Assembly (NCBI GenBank): GCA_035267185.1
Contig: DATFLY010000008.1
Coordinates: 1-64,000 of the forward strand
Origin: JAUIBE01 sp035267185
Lineage (GTDB): Bacteria > Pseudomonadota > Gammaproteobacteria > Xanthomonadales > SZUA-36
DNA length: 64,000 bases
Reading direction: 5' to 3'
The translations under genes were made by a program, and so were the position numbers. The notes under the pieces are model-generated. The model was not told where the DNA came from. It saw only the letters and a list, made by a program, of their open reading frames with translations, and searched no databases. Every line of letters begins with the position of its first letter. Within the stretch, counting starts at the first letter, position 1. This document shows, piece after piece, positions 41,364-50,348 of the stretch.

Positions 41364-41912
41364 ATGACAGACCATCACCAAAAGCTTGCACCTGGGCAAC
41401 GGCCGTTTCCTCTGCCACCCCTGATCGGGGCTGCGTTACTGATTTTCGTAAGCATCGCATCGGTTGCCGCCTACCGCTATTTCAGCGACCCGGAAACCGG
41501 CATGGATTCGAGCGCCCGGGTAATAGCAAGCCGTCAACTCAGATTCGATGATGCAGCCGACGGCAGCGTCATCGTTCGCGACAGCAACAACGGGGCGCTT
41601 GTACAAACCCTGCCGGTTGGCGAATATGGATTTGTCAGAGCGACGCTTCGTGGCCTGGTCCGCACCAGGAAAGCGCTTGGCAAAAATGACAAGACCCTGC
41701 CCTTCCTGATCGAACTCAGGGAATCAGGACGATTGATGCTGATCGACCCACTCACCAGCCAGGAAGTAGACCTGTGGGCATTCGGCGAGAGCAATGCACG
41801 ACAGTTTGTAGGATTTCTGAATGATCAGGAATCCGCAACGAGACAATCCAGAGACATCACCGCAGTGGCAGTGCCCGGTGGTGACAGTTCTGATTCTGAA
41901 ATATCAAATTAA
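41364..41912 (+). CDS. puhC: Photosynthetic complex assembly protein PuhC
   Basis: Product of 182 residues with one N-terminal span (LIGAALLIFVSIASVAAYRYF) and a periplasmic domain. Family features are the segment FDDAADGSVIVRDSNNG and GEYGFVRATLRGLVRTRK, matching PuhC. It helps organise LH1 and reaction-centre in the membrane. ATG at 41364, 5 bases behind puhB. The last 40 residues are polar and variable. A 29-base gap with GGGAG leads to acsF. Confidence 0.9.
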   Translation: MTDHHQKLAPGQRPFPLPPLIGAALLIFVSIASVAAYRYFSDPETGMDSSARVIASRQLRFDDAADGSVIVRDSNNGALVQTLPVGEYGFVRATLRGLVRTRKALGKNDKTLPFLIELRESGRLMLIDPLTSQEVDLWAFGESNARQFVGFLNDQESATRQSRDITAVAVPGGDSSDSEISN

Positions 41913-41941
41913 TAACTCACCGGAAAATACGGGAGCCAAAT

Positions 41942-43021
41942 ATGAACCACGCCATTACCGCTGACAAAGTCAAAAGCGCAAAAGTCAACCAGGCGACGCA
42001 AAAAGCAAATACCGAAACCCTGCTGACACCTCGTTTCTATACCACCGATTTTGATGCCTTTGACAAACTTGATCTCGAGCCTGTCCGTGAAGAGTGGGAC
42101 GCCCTGATGCAGGAGTTTGAAAACGACGCCAACAGCAATCATTTCGAACGTGACGAGTCATTCCAGTCTGAAATCAAGCCGATGTCGAAAGAGCTCGAGA
42201 AAGAATTTCTCGGGTTCATGATCTCCTCGGTGACCTCTGAGTATTCAGGTCATGTCCTTTATCGTGATATTGCTCGTAAGGTCGAAAATCCGGACGTCAA
42301 GCAGGTGATGAATTACATGGCCCGCGATGAGTCTCGTCACGCCGGTTTTATCAATTACGCACTCAGGGATTTTGGCCATCCTGTGAACCTGATGTTCTTG
42401 CAGAAAGCCAAGAAATACAAATTCTTCAAACCAAAGTACATTTATTATGCGACTTACCTTTCGGAGAAAATCGGGTACGCGAGGTACATCACGATTTACC
42501 GTCAGCTGGAGGCAAATCCTGAACGGCGCTTTCACCCGCTCTTCAAGTGGTTCGAAGACTGGTGCAACGATGAATATCGCCATGGTGAGGTTCTTGCCCT
42601 GATCATGAAAGCCGATCCGAAGCTTCAACGTGGTTACAACAAGCTCTGGATTCGGTTCTTCCTTGTTGCGGTTTATGCCACGATGTATGTTCGCGATCAC
42701 AGCCGGCCCTACATGCATGAAGCCATGGGTTTTGAAGCCACAGACTATGATCACCAGGTGTTCGACATCACCACCGAGATCTCGAAACAGATTTTCCCGC
42801 TCAGTCTTGATACACATAACCCGGCTTTCCGACGTGGCCTGGATCGCCTGGTGAAAATCAGTGCGTCTGCCGATGCGGCAAAGGCCAGGGGCGGATTGAT
42901 TGGCGGTATCAAGCGTATCGGCTGCAGCATCGCCGGAGCAGCTGTCTTCCTGCGGCTTTATACGATCAAAACCAAAAAGCATGAGCTGCCCGGGAAAGTT
43001 CTCAAGGCGCCTTCCTGGTAA
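41942..43021 (+). CDS. acsF: Aerobic Mg-protoporphyrin IX monomethyl ester cyclase
   Basis: Di-iron oxygenase of 359 residues that forms ring E using O2. The two Glu-x-x-His iron motifs are in MARDESRHAGFINYA and WCNDEYRHGEVLAL, with a further Glu in SEYSGHVLYRDIA. The block YIYYATYLSEKIGYARYITI is conserved in AcsF/CHL27. It has its own GGGAG ribosome site at 41931-41935. No anaerobic bchE gene occurs in the window, which implies bacteriochlorophyll synthesis requires oxygen unless bchE lies elsewhere in the genome. It starts with an acidic, Lys-rich leader of about 30 residues. Confidence 0.96.
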   Translation: MNHAITADKVKSAKVNQATQKANTETLLTPRFYTTDFDAFDKLDLEPVREEWDALMQEFENDANSNHFERDESFQSEIKPMSKELEKEFLGFMISSVTSEYSGHVLYRDIARKVENPDVKQVMNYMARDESRHAGFINYALRDFGHPVNLMFLQKAKKYKFFKPKYIYYATYLSEKIGYARYITIYRQLEANPERRFHPLFKWFEDWCNDEYRHGEVLALIMKADPKLQRGYNKLWIRFFLVAVYATMYVRDHSRPYMHEAMGFEATDYDHQVFDITTEISKQIFPLSLDTHNPAFRRGLDRLVKISASADAAKARGGLIGGIKRIGCSIAGAAVFLRLYTIKTKKHELPGKVLKAPSW

Positions 43022-43028
43022 TTCATTG

Positions 43029-43835
43029 ATGGAATACCTGGTTCCAGTAACATTTGCGATCCTGACCTGGTGGGTTTCGACCCTGCTCCTGATGCGTTGC
43101 ATCCTGCGAGCGCGCCAGCGCAGCAAGCTGGTGCTCGTGGTTATGACAGTCATCGCGTTGCTCAGCTTCGTGGCGGTGTTCGTCTCGCGGGACTGGACAA
43201 CACCTCTGGGTGTTTATCTTGCTTTCCTTAGCGCGCTGGGCTTGTGGGCCTGGCATGAAGCAACGTACTTCCTGGGATTCGTTACCGGCCCCAGGCCCGA
43301 GGCCTGCCCACCGGGTGTCAGCGCCGGTCAGCGGTTTTTATTCGGTGTACGTGTAAGTCTTTACCACGAATTGGCGATTGTCCTGACCGCAATTGCAGTT
43401 GCCTGGGTCACCATTGGTTCATCAAACCAGACGGCCATGTGGGTCTTTGTCCTGCTTTGGCTGATGCGCTGGTCAGCCAAGTTGAACATTTTCCTCGGCG
43501 TTCGAAACCTTCACCAGGAATACTGGCCTGTTCACCTTCAGTACCTGGCCAGCTATGCCAAGAGCGCAACCATGAATCCGCTCTACCCGGTTACTGCAGG
43601 TTTATCCTTGTTGGCATTTGGATGGCTGATTGCCAAGGCTGCCGCATCAACCAGCGCCTATGAACTCACGGCATTTGTCCTGATCGCCGTTCTGCTGTTC
43701 CTCGCCCTGCTTGAACATGCATTTTTAATGTATCGCGTGCCGGACGGTCGATTGTGGCGCTGGGCCGTTGATGGCGGCAAGAGTGGCAACCTTCCAACTG
43801 ACGATTCCCGTTTGCGACCCAGCCAGGGGCCCTGA
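43029..43835 (+). CDS. puhE: Photosynthetic complex assembly protein PuhE (DUF3623)
   Basis: Seven- to eight-span membrane protein of 268 residues. I start at the ATG at 43029 (MEYLVPVTFAILTWWVST); the longer frame lies in acsF. Landmarks are WHEATYFLGFVTGPRPEACP and KLNIFLGVRNLHQEYWPVHL, diagnostic for PuhE/DUF3623. PuhE modulates bacteriochlorophyll supply and reaction-centre assembly in Rhodobacter. It follows acsF by 7 bases and shares one base with bchI (TGATG). No clear Shine-Dalgarno is present, so coupling to acsF translation is likely. Confidence 0.92.
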   Translation: MEYLVPVTFAILTWWVSTLLLMRCILRARQRSKLVLVVMTVIALLSFVAVFVSRDWTTPLGVYLAFLSALGLWAWHEATYFLGFVTGPRPEACPPGVSAGQRFLFGVRVSLYHELAIVLTAIAVAWVTIGSSNQTAMWVFVLLWLMRWSAKLNIFLGVRNLHQEYWPVHLQYLASYAKSATMNPLYPVTAGLSLLAFGWLIAKAAASTSAYELTAFVLIAVLLFLALLEHAFLMYRVPDGRLWRWAVDGGKSGNLPTDDSRLRPSQGP

Positions 43836-44857
43836 TGAACCCAGCTTTTCCTTTCAGCGCCATTGTCGGACAGGACGAAATGAAAATGGCGCTGCTGATC
43901 GCTGCAGTTGACCCCACCATTGGCGGAGTACTGGTATTCGGCGATCGAGGCACCGGTAAATCTACTGCAGTTCGTGGTCTTGCAGGCCTGTTGCCAAAAG
44001 TCGACATGGTGACTGGCTGCCCCTACAACCGCGAGCCCGACAATTTATCCTGTGAATGCAGCGCATGCCAGCCCACCGATGACGGCGCAGTGCGCAAGAC
44101 AGGAATGCAGACCGTACCGGTCGTTGATCTGCCACTGGGCGTCACAGAAGACAGAGTGGTGGGTGCGCTGGATATTGAACGCGCCCTGGTTCATGGCGAA
44201 AAAGCCTTCGAACCAGGTCTGCTGGCAAGGGCCAACCGCGGATTTTTGTATATCGACGAAGTCAACCTGCTGGAGGATCACATCGTCGATCTCCTTCTTG
44301 ATGTCGCCGCTTCGGGTGAAAACGTGGTGGAGCGTGAAGGCCTGAGCGTTCGTCATCCGGCAAGATTTGTACTGGTGGGCAGCGGAAACCCTGAAGAAGG
44401 CGAATTACGCCCCCAGCTACTTGACCGGTTTGGAATTTGCGTGGATGTAAGAACGCCCACTGAAATCAGCGAACGAATCAAGGTGATTCGAAGACGAGAT
44501 GAATTCGAACGCGACCCCAGGGCATATATAAGACGATGGGCCGGCCAGGATGGACGGATTCGCAACCAGATTCTGCGGGCCCGCAATGCGATTGGCAAAG
44601 TTAAGGTTTCTGAACCCATTGTCGAAACAGCCGCCCAAATCTGCATTGCCCTGGGCACAGATGGTTTGCGCGGAGAACTGACCCTGGTCAGGGCATCACG
44701 AGCCATGGCATCACTCGAGGGAAAATCCGCTGTCAGCAAAACACATCTGCGACATGTGGCTTCCATGGTGCTTCGTCATCGGCTGCGTCGTGACCCTCTG
44801 GATGAGTCAGACGCGGGGGTACGCGTTGAACGAACCCTTTCGGAGATATTTGAATGA
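43835..44857 (+). CDS. bchI: Magnesium chelatase ATPase subunit I
   Basis: AAA+ ATPase of 340 residues. The Walker A motif GDRGTGKSTAVRGLAGLLP is at about residues 36-54; Walker B with YIDEVNLLEDHIVDLLLD; sensor 1 and Arg finger LVGSGNPEEGELRPQLLDRFG are intact. A Cys-containing insertion (NLSCECSACQ near residue 70) is characteristic of BchI. It drives Mg2+ insertion with BchD and BchH. ATG overlaps puhE by one base, and its end overlaps bchD by 4. Confidence 0.96.
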   Translation: MNPAFPFSAIVGQDEMKMALLIAAVDPTIGGVLVFGDRGTGKSTAVRGLAGLLPKVDMVTGCPYNREPDNLSCECSACQPTDDGAVRKTGMQTVPVVDLPLGVTEDRVVGALDIERALVHGEKAFEPGLLARANRGFLYIDEVNLLEDHIVDLLLDVAASGENVVEREGLSVRHPARFVLVGSGNPEEGELRPQLLDRFGICVDVRTPTEISERIKVIRRRDEFERDPRAYIRRWAGQDGRIRNQILRARNAIGKVKVSEPIVETAAQICIALGTDGLRGELTLVRASRAMASLEGKSAVSKTHLRHVASMVLRHRLRRDPLDESDAGVRVERTLSEIFE

Positions 44858-46629
44858 GCGACGAACAACCGGTCACAGATGCCACGCTGGTGCTGGGCAT
44901 GCTGCTGACTGACCCGGTCGGACTGGGCGGAGCGGTTCTGGTTGGACGACCTGGTTATCTTCGGGACCGCTGGCTCAGTGTATTCCAGGACCACCTTGCC
45001 GAGGAGACGCCTTTCAGGCGACTTCCTGTCAATATCGACGATGATCGCCTGATCGGCGGGCTCGACATCGTTGCCACCCTGACAAGCATGAAACCTGTTG
45101 TCGCCCGTGGTGTGCTGGCTGAATGTCACCAGGGTGTTGCCATATTGCCCATGGCTGAACGACTGCTGCCAGGCACTGCTGCCCGAATTTGTGCCGTGAT
45201 GGACAGCAAGTCAGTGACCTGTGAAAGAGAAGGGATTACACGACAGTGGCCAGCAGAAATTTGCGTGATTGCTCTCGATGAACACGTCGAGGATGAGGAA
45301 GGAATCAGTCCTGACCTGGAAGACCGCCTTGCTTTCTCGATTTTCACGGATGATCCGGAATGTGCAGCATTGAATAAGCTGCCCTGGTCCGAAAATGACG
45401 TCGGCCGCGCCAGGGTCAGACTGAAAAACATTGATACACAAAATACTGATATCGAACACCTGGTGAACGGCTGCCTGGCACTGGGAATTGATTCAATGCG
45501 AAGCCCCTTGCTTGCGTTGCGCGCAGCCTGTGCCTCTGCGGCACTTGAAGGCCGGGATTCGGTTAATCAATCAGACCTGGAAACCGCTGCTCGCCTGGTT
45601 CTTCTGCCCCGAGCACGACAATGGCCAATTAACGCTGATGAACAGGAGGAACAACCGCAGGAATCAATGGAAGAACAACCACCTCCCGAGCCTCAAGACG
45701 ACCAGCAGCCATCCCCTGATCGCGAGGCAATTCCTGAAGAGGTTCTTTTACAGGCGGCCGCAGCCAGCTTGCCACCTGACCTGTTGAATCGCCTTTACAC
45801 AAGCAGCCTGAGCAGGCGCAAGGCGCGCGGCGGCGGACGCTTTGGCGGTGGCGGTGCCGGAAACAAACGCGGAAGGCCAATTGGAGTAAGACGAGGCAAG
45901 CCTGGAGGCGGCGCCCGACTGAATATCCTGGCTACTCTGAAAGCAGCTGTACCGTGGCAGGGTATTCGAAAGAAAGCACCCGAACATCACCACCAGGATT
46001 TCACCCTGCCCACGCCACGCCTGCGCGTTTACCCTGATGACCTCCACCTGACACGCTACAAGATCAAGCACGAATCCACCGTCATTTTCCTGGTGGATGC
46101 ATCGGGATCTGCGGCGGCGCAACGACTGGCTGAATCTAAAGGTGCAGTGGAACTGTTGTTGTCACAATGCTATGTGCGACGCGATCAGGTTGCTTTGCTT
46201 GCTTTCAGGGGCAAGGATGCCGAGGTCCTGCTGCCACCAACAAGGGCGATGGCAAGAGCGCGCAGGGAACTTGCGGCACTTCCCGGTGGCGGTGGCACCC
46301 CGATGGCGGCTGGTTTCCAGGCAACAGCCAGGCTGGCCGAGGACGTGGAAAGAAGAGGCAGACGGCCGGTCATTGTTGTGATGACTGATGGTCGGGCCAA
46401 CATTGCATCTGACGGAACTCCGGGTCATGCCCAGGCGACCGAGGATGCCGAGAACACTGCGAAATTCATGCAGGCCAGGCGATGGGAAACGCTTTTCATA
46501 GACACTTCAAGGCGGCCGCGGCGTAAAGCACGTGAAATTGCTGACGCCCTGGGCGCACATTATCTTCCGATGCCTCATGCCAGCGCTCATACTCTGAACG
46601 ATGCCATCCGGGGCACCGTTCTGTCATGA
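44854..46629 (+). CDS. bchD: Magnesium chelatase subunit D
   Basis: Product of 591 residues: an N-terminal AAA+ domain lacking a Walker A Lys (about 1-245), an acidic proline-rich linker (about 255-290, rich in Glu, Gln and Pro), then a von Willebrand A domain from about 405 with the MIDAS motif DASGSAA and MTDGRAN. Between linker and vWA lies a Gly/Arg-rich stretch (RRKARGGGRFGGGGAGNKRG). It bridges BchI and BchH in the chelatase. Overlaps bchI and bchO by 4 bases each. Length is normal for the family. Confidence 0.95.
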   Translation: MSDEQPVTDATLVLGMLLTDPVGLGGAVLVGRPGYLRDRWLSVFQDHLAEETPFRRLPVNIDDDRLIGGLDIVATLTSMKPVVARGVLAECHQGVAILPMAERLLPGTAARICAVMDSKSVTCEREGITRQWPAEICVIALDEHVEDEEGISPDLEDRLAFSIFTDDPECAALNKLPWSENDVGRARVRLKNIDTQNTDIEHLVNGCLALGIDSMRSPLLALRAACASAALEGRDSVNQSDLETAARLVLLPRARQWPINADEQEEQPQESMEEQPPPEPQDDQQPSPDREAIPEEVLLQAAAASLPPDLLNRLYTSSLSRRKARGGGRFGGGGAGNKRGRPIGVRRGKPGGGARLNILATLKAAVPWQGIRKKAPEHHHQDFTLPTPRLRVYPDDLHLTRYKIKHESTVIFLVDASGSAAAQRLAESKGAVELLLSQCYVRRDQVALLAFRGKDAEVLLPPTRAMARARRELAALPGGGGTPMAAGFQATARLAEDVERRGRRPVIVVMTDGRANIASDGTPGHAQATEDAENTAKFMQARRWETLFIDTSRRPRRKAREIADALGAHYLPMPHASAHTLNDAIRGTVLS

Positions 46630-47588
46630 CTTCCGGGATGACAACGGCATCTAACGCCGGGATCCAGGCAAAACCAAATGTTGACGACCGGGAAACCGCG
46701 GCTTCATCACGGGAAGGAAATTCAACCGCTTCCGTAGCAGGCATCAGGCGTTATTCTGTATTTTCGGGCGGCCTGCAATGGCACATCAAGCGCAAGGGCG
46801 CAACCGCGCAAGATGAAGCAACAAGCGTACTGCTCCTGCATGGTACGGGTTCTTCCATTCACTCCTGGAACGGGCTTTTCCCTCAACTGCCAGACAACTT
46901 CGATGTACTTGCCCCCGATCTTCCGGGACATGGCGACACCCTGGGCGCAGGTGACTCCGAACTCACACTGAGTGGTATGGCCTCTTCGTTGGCTGCATTG
47001 CTTTCCAAAATGGAATTCAAACCTGAGCTATTGATCGGCCACTCTGCCGGCGCGGCCATCGCCCTGAAAATGGGTTGTGAAGGAACAGTTAATCCACGCC
47101 TGATCGTGGGAATCAATGCAGCCTTACTGCCTTACGGAGGGCGATTTGCGCCCGTATTCAGGCCTATCGCAAAAGCATTTGCAAGCATGCCTGGCTTGCC
47201 AGGCCTGGTGGCTTCAAGGGCAAGAAAACCCGGCGCAGTGGAACGCCTGATTTCCGGCACAGGCTCAAAACTCGGTGAAGAGGAAGTCGGTCACTATCGT
47301 CATCTGTTGAGCTCACAACGTCACGTGACCAGCACTTTGACCATGATGGCCAACTGGCGGCTCGAGGGACTGCTTCATGACTTTCAGCGCACCGGTATTC
47401 CTCTCACTCTTCTGGTTGCTGAACAGGACAGGATGGTCGAACCGTGGCAGGCAGAAAACGCTTGCGAAATAGCAACGCAAACCAGACTGATTCATCTTTC
47501 CGGCCTGGGCCACCTGGCACATGAGGAAGATCCGAAAACAGTGGCAACCACCCTGCTTGATGCCTGGACAGAGGTCAGCAAGGGATGA
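46626..47588 (+). CDS. bchO: Magnesium chelatase-linked alpha/beta hydrolase BchO
   Basis: Alpha/beta hydrolase of 320 residues. The oxyanion region LLLHGTGSSIHSWNGLFPQL, nucleophile elbow GHSAGAAIALKMG with Ser, late Asp in AEQDRMVEPW and His in LSGLGHLAHEEDP form the usual triad. BchO always accompanies bchI/bchD in purple bacteria; its reaction is unproven, though a role at the Mg chelatase step is assumed. The first 30 residues are low-complexity (Thr, Ala, Ser). Overlaps bchD and the DUF3422 gene by 4 bases each. Confidence 0.92.
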   Translation: MTSGMTTASNAGIQAKPNVDDRETAASSREGNSTASVAGIRRYSVFSGGLQWHIKRKGATAQDEATSVLLLHGTGSSIHSWNGLFPQLPDNFDVLAPDLPGHGDTLGAGDSELTLSGMASSLAALLSKMEFKPELLIGHSAGAAIALKMGCEGTVNPRLIVGINAALLPYGGRFAPVFRPIAKAFASMPGLPGLVASRARKPGAVERLISGTGSKLGEEEVGHYRHLLSSQRHVTSTLTMMANWRLEGLLHDFQRTGIPLTLLVAEQDRMVEPWQAENACEIATQTRLIHLSGLGHLAHEEDPKTVATTLLDAWTEVSKG

Positions 47589-48883
47589 CCATTTGTCTGG
47601 CCGAGCTTGATCATCCACTTCGTGAAACAGTCAACAACGAGGTTCACGCCCGCCCTTCCGAACCGCTTGGTAATTCATGTGCCATTTCGTACGTGGTGCT
47701 GGTACATGGGCCTGATACACCTGACCCGCACGAACAACTGTCCGCACTGCTTGAACTTCTGGATTTACCATCGGCTCAGAACGACCAGAAGTTTTACGCT
47801 GCCAGTGCGGGGGATTTTCAGCTGAGATGGGAGCTTCACACGGAATTTTCCCGTTACAGTTTCAAGATCGAAAACCCGACGAACGAACCGTTTGAATCTC
47901 CGCCCATAGAAAAAGCCCCGGAGCAGTGGATTGCGACCCTGCGAGGACAAGTGATGGTCGCGATCAACACACGGATTGAGCCACTGGAAGAACCGGACAC
48001 CAGCCTCAGCGCCATCTCAAAAGCCTGGTTCGACGGCAACATCCTGGTCGGTTCTCAAATTGGCTCGGGAAGTGCCATCGCGGTGACCGATTTTCGGATT
48101 CGCGAAGATGGGTTCAACCGGCTCCTGGTGCTCAACCACGCCATGAATGAAATGCAGACCGGCCGCATGGTTCAGCGACTGCTTGAAATCGATACTTACC
48201 GGGTCCTGACATTACTGGCGCTTCCCGTTGCACAGGGACTGCAGCCACAATTGAGGGAAATGGAGTCTGAAATCGCTTCAATCAGCAACCTGCTTGCACA
48301 GGGTGACCAGGAGTCAGACCAGGGCCTTCTGGACAGAATTATCCTGCTCGACGCAGAAAGTGAATCGAAACGACTGAACAGCCAATACCGCTTCAGCGCC
48401 GCTGATGCTTATTACGAGCTCGTGGTAAATCGAATCGAGGAATTGAGGGAAATCAGAATCAACGGTGTGCAAAATTTTGACGAATTTACAACCCGGCGCC
48501 TGTCACCAGCGGTCAAGACCTGCCGCTCCACGGCTGCTCGTCAAAGCACGCTATCCGAGCGCATGGCAAGGGCGACCCAATTACTCTCCACCCGGGTAGA
48601 TGTTGAGCGACAAAAAAACCAGCAGGAGTTGCTGGCGTCCATGAACAATCGGGCAAAGACCCAGCTTCGTCTCCAGGCCACTGTTGAAGGATTGTCGGTT
48701 GCGGCCATTACTTACTATGTCGTTGGCCTGATGTCTTATATCGCCAGCGGCCTGAAGGATCTGGGCGTCGCGATCAACCCTAAACTGGCCACTGCCATCA
48801 GTGTGCCGTTCGTTGCAGTGGCGATTTTTATTGCGGTACGCAAAGTACGACAAAAAGTCTCCGGGGACGACGTCGATGAGTAA
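47585..48883 (+). CDS. DUF3422 membrane-anchored protein inside the photosynthesis run
   Basis: Product of 432 residues. The N-terminus HPLRETVNNEVHARPSEPL is the DUF3422 hallmark (its NEVHARP segment). The first 370 residues look cytoplasmic and mixed alpha/beta with a helical part at about 290-360; two C-terminal spans follow (VAAITYYVVGLMSYIASGL and TAISVPFVAVAIFIAV). The function of the family is unknown. It is translationally linked to bchO (4-base overlap) and to crtI (8-base overlap), so it is expressed with pigment synthesis. Whether it serves photosynthesis or is a passenger cannot be told from sequence. Confidence 0.88.
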   Translation: MTICLAELDHPLRETVNNEVHARPSEPLGNSCAISYVVLVHGPDTPDPHEQLSALLELLDLPSAQNDQKFYAASAGDFQLRWELHTEFSRYSFKIENPTNEPFESPPIEKAPEQWIATLRGQVMVAINTRIEPLEEPDTSLSAISKAWFDGNILVGSQIGSGSAIAVTDFRIREDGFNRLLVLNHAMNEMQTGRMVQRLLEIDTYRVLTLLALPVAQGLQPQLREMESEIASISNLLAQGDQESDQGLLDRIILLDAESESKRLNSQYRFSAADAYYELVVNRIEELREIRINGVQNFDEFTTRRLSPAVKTCRSTAARQSTLSERMARATQLLSTRVDVERQKNQQELLASMNNRAKTQLRLQATVEGLSVAAITYYVVGLMSYIASGLKDLGVAINPKLATAISVPFVAVAIFIAVRKVRQKVSGDDVDE

Positions 48884-50348
48884 AAAGGCAGTCGTCATTG
48901 GCAGCGGTTTCGGTGGTTTATCTGCTGCCGTCAGGCTTTTGGCGCGAGGCTACAAGGTCACCGTCGCAGAAAGACTGGATCAACCGGGCGGGCGAGCGCG
49001 GGTTTTCGAGCAGGACGGCTTCCGTTTTGATGCAGGCCCCACCATCATCACTGCACCATTCCTTTTTGAAGAGCTCTGGGCGTTGGCGGGTGAGCGATTG
49101 TCCGATGACATCGAGCTGGTATCACTTGATCCATTCTATCGAATTCGCTTTCACGATGGAGAGCACTTCGATTATTCAGGTGACCGGGACCGTATGCGCG
49201 AAGAAATTTCGCGGTTTAACCCTGGTGACCTGGATGGATTTGATCGATTCGTAAAGCTGACTGACGAGCTGTGCACCACGGGATTTGAAAAACTGGGCCA
49301 TGTGCCATTCGGTTCATGGAAGGACATGCTTCGGGTGGTTCCTGACCTGGCCAGGCTGCAGGCCTGGAGGAGTGTTTATGGCCTGGCTTGCCGTTACTTC
49401 AGTGACGAACGTCTGAGGCAGGTATTCAGTTTTCACCCCCTCCTGGTGGGCGGCAATCCGTTCACGACCACTGCCATTTATGCACTAATCAACGGACTCG
49501 AGCGCCGCTGGGGCGTCCACTATGTTCGCGGCGGGACTGGCCAACTGGTCACCGGCCTGGTGAGATTGATTGAGAAACTTGGCGGAGAAGTGCGACTGAA
49601 CAGCCAGGTCGAATCGATCATCATAGACAAGGGTCAGGCACGCGGAATAAGGCTTGAATCGGGCGAAACATTGGAATCAGACATCGTGATTTCAAACGCG
49701 GATGTTCCATGGACCTACGGAAACCTGGTGCAACCCGAACGACACCAGCGCTGGGATGAAAAACGCCTCGCCAGGCTCAAGCCTTCGATGAGCCTTTTTG
49801 TCTGGTATTTCGGAACCAGGCAACAGTATCCGGATGTGCCGCATCATACGATACTGCTCAGCGCCAGGTACCGTGGACTGATCGATGATATTTTCAAAAA
49901 TGGCCAACTGGCTGACGATTTCAGCCTCTATCTGCATCGCCCGACGGCCACCGATTCAAGCATGGCGCCTTCGGGATGCGACGCGTTTTATGTGCTGGCA
50001 CCGGTGCCAAACCTGAGCAACGGCACCCAGTGGGGTGACGAGGCAGAGCAATATCGCCAAAAAATTGAACGTTTCCTGGAATCCACCATGCTACCCGGAT
50101 TAAGAGACCAGATTATGACTTCACGAATGCTTACACCCCAGAATTTCCAGGATGAATTGCTGGCAGTTGATGGCTCAGCTTTCGGACCACAGCCGATCAT
50201 GACGCAAAGTGCATGGTTCAGACCCCACAATCGCAGTGAAGACGTGGAGAATCTGTTCCTGGTTGGTGCCGGCACGCACCCGGGGGCAGGTGTTCCCGGG
50301 GTATTGTCTTCAGCGCGAGTACTCGATACGGTGGTCACAGATGCCTGA
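48876..50348 (+). CDS. crtI: Phytoene desaturase CrtI
   Basis: FAD-dependent desaturase of 490 residues that converts phytoene stepwise to neurosporene or lycopene. I start at the ATG at 48876 (MSKKAVVIGSGFGG), 8 bases inside the previous gene; the longer frame is out of the DUF3422 reading frame. The dinucleotide motif VIGSGFGGLSAAVRLLARG, then DQPGGRARVFEQDGFRFDAGP, and the C-terminal GAGTHPGAGVPGVLSSARV are CrtI landmarks. Whether it makes three or four desaturations cannot be read from sequence. Overlaps crtB by 8 bases. Confidence 0.95.
   Translation: MSKKAVVIGSGFGGLSAAVRLLARGYKVTVAERLDQPGGRARVFEQDGFRFDAGPTIITAPFLFEELWALAGERLSDDIELVSLDPFYRIRFHDGEHFDYSGDRDRMREEISRFNPGDLDGFDRFVKLTDELCTTGFEKLGHVPFGSWKDMLRVVPDLARLQAWRSVYGLACRYFSDERLRQVFSFHPLLVGGNPFTTTAIYALINGLERRWGVHYVRGGTGQLVTGLVRLIEKLGGEVRLNSQVESIIIDKGQARGIRLESGETLESDIVISNADVPWTYGNLVQPERHQRWDEKRLARLKPSMSLFVWYFGTRQQYPDVPHHTILLSARYRGLIDDIFKNGQLADDFSLYLHRPTATDSSMAPSGCDAFYVLAPVPNLSNGTQWGDEAEQYRQKIERFLESTMLPGLRDQIMTSRMLTPQNFQDELLAVDGSAFGPQPIMTQSAWFRPHNRSEDVENLFLVGAGTHPGAGVPGVLSSARVLDTVVTDA

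Noticed and set aside
42900..43028. Upstream extension of puhE into acsF
   Set aside because: The translated extension reads as shadow of acsF; the family start MEYLVP lies at 43029.
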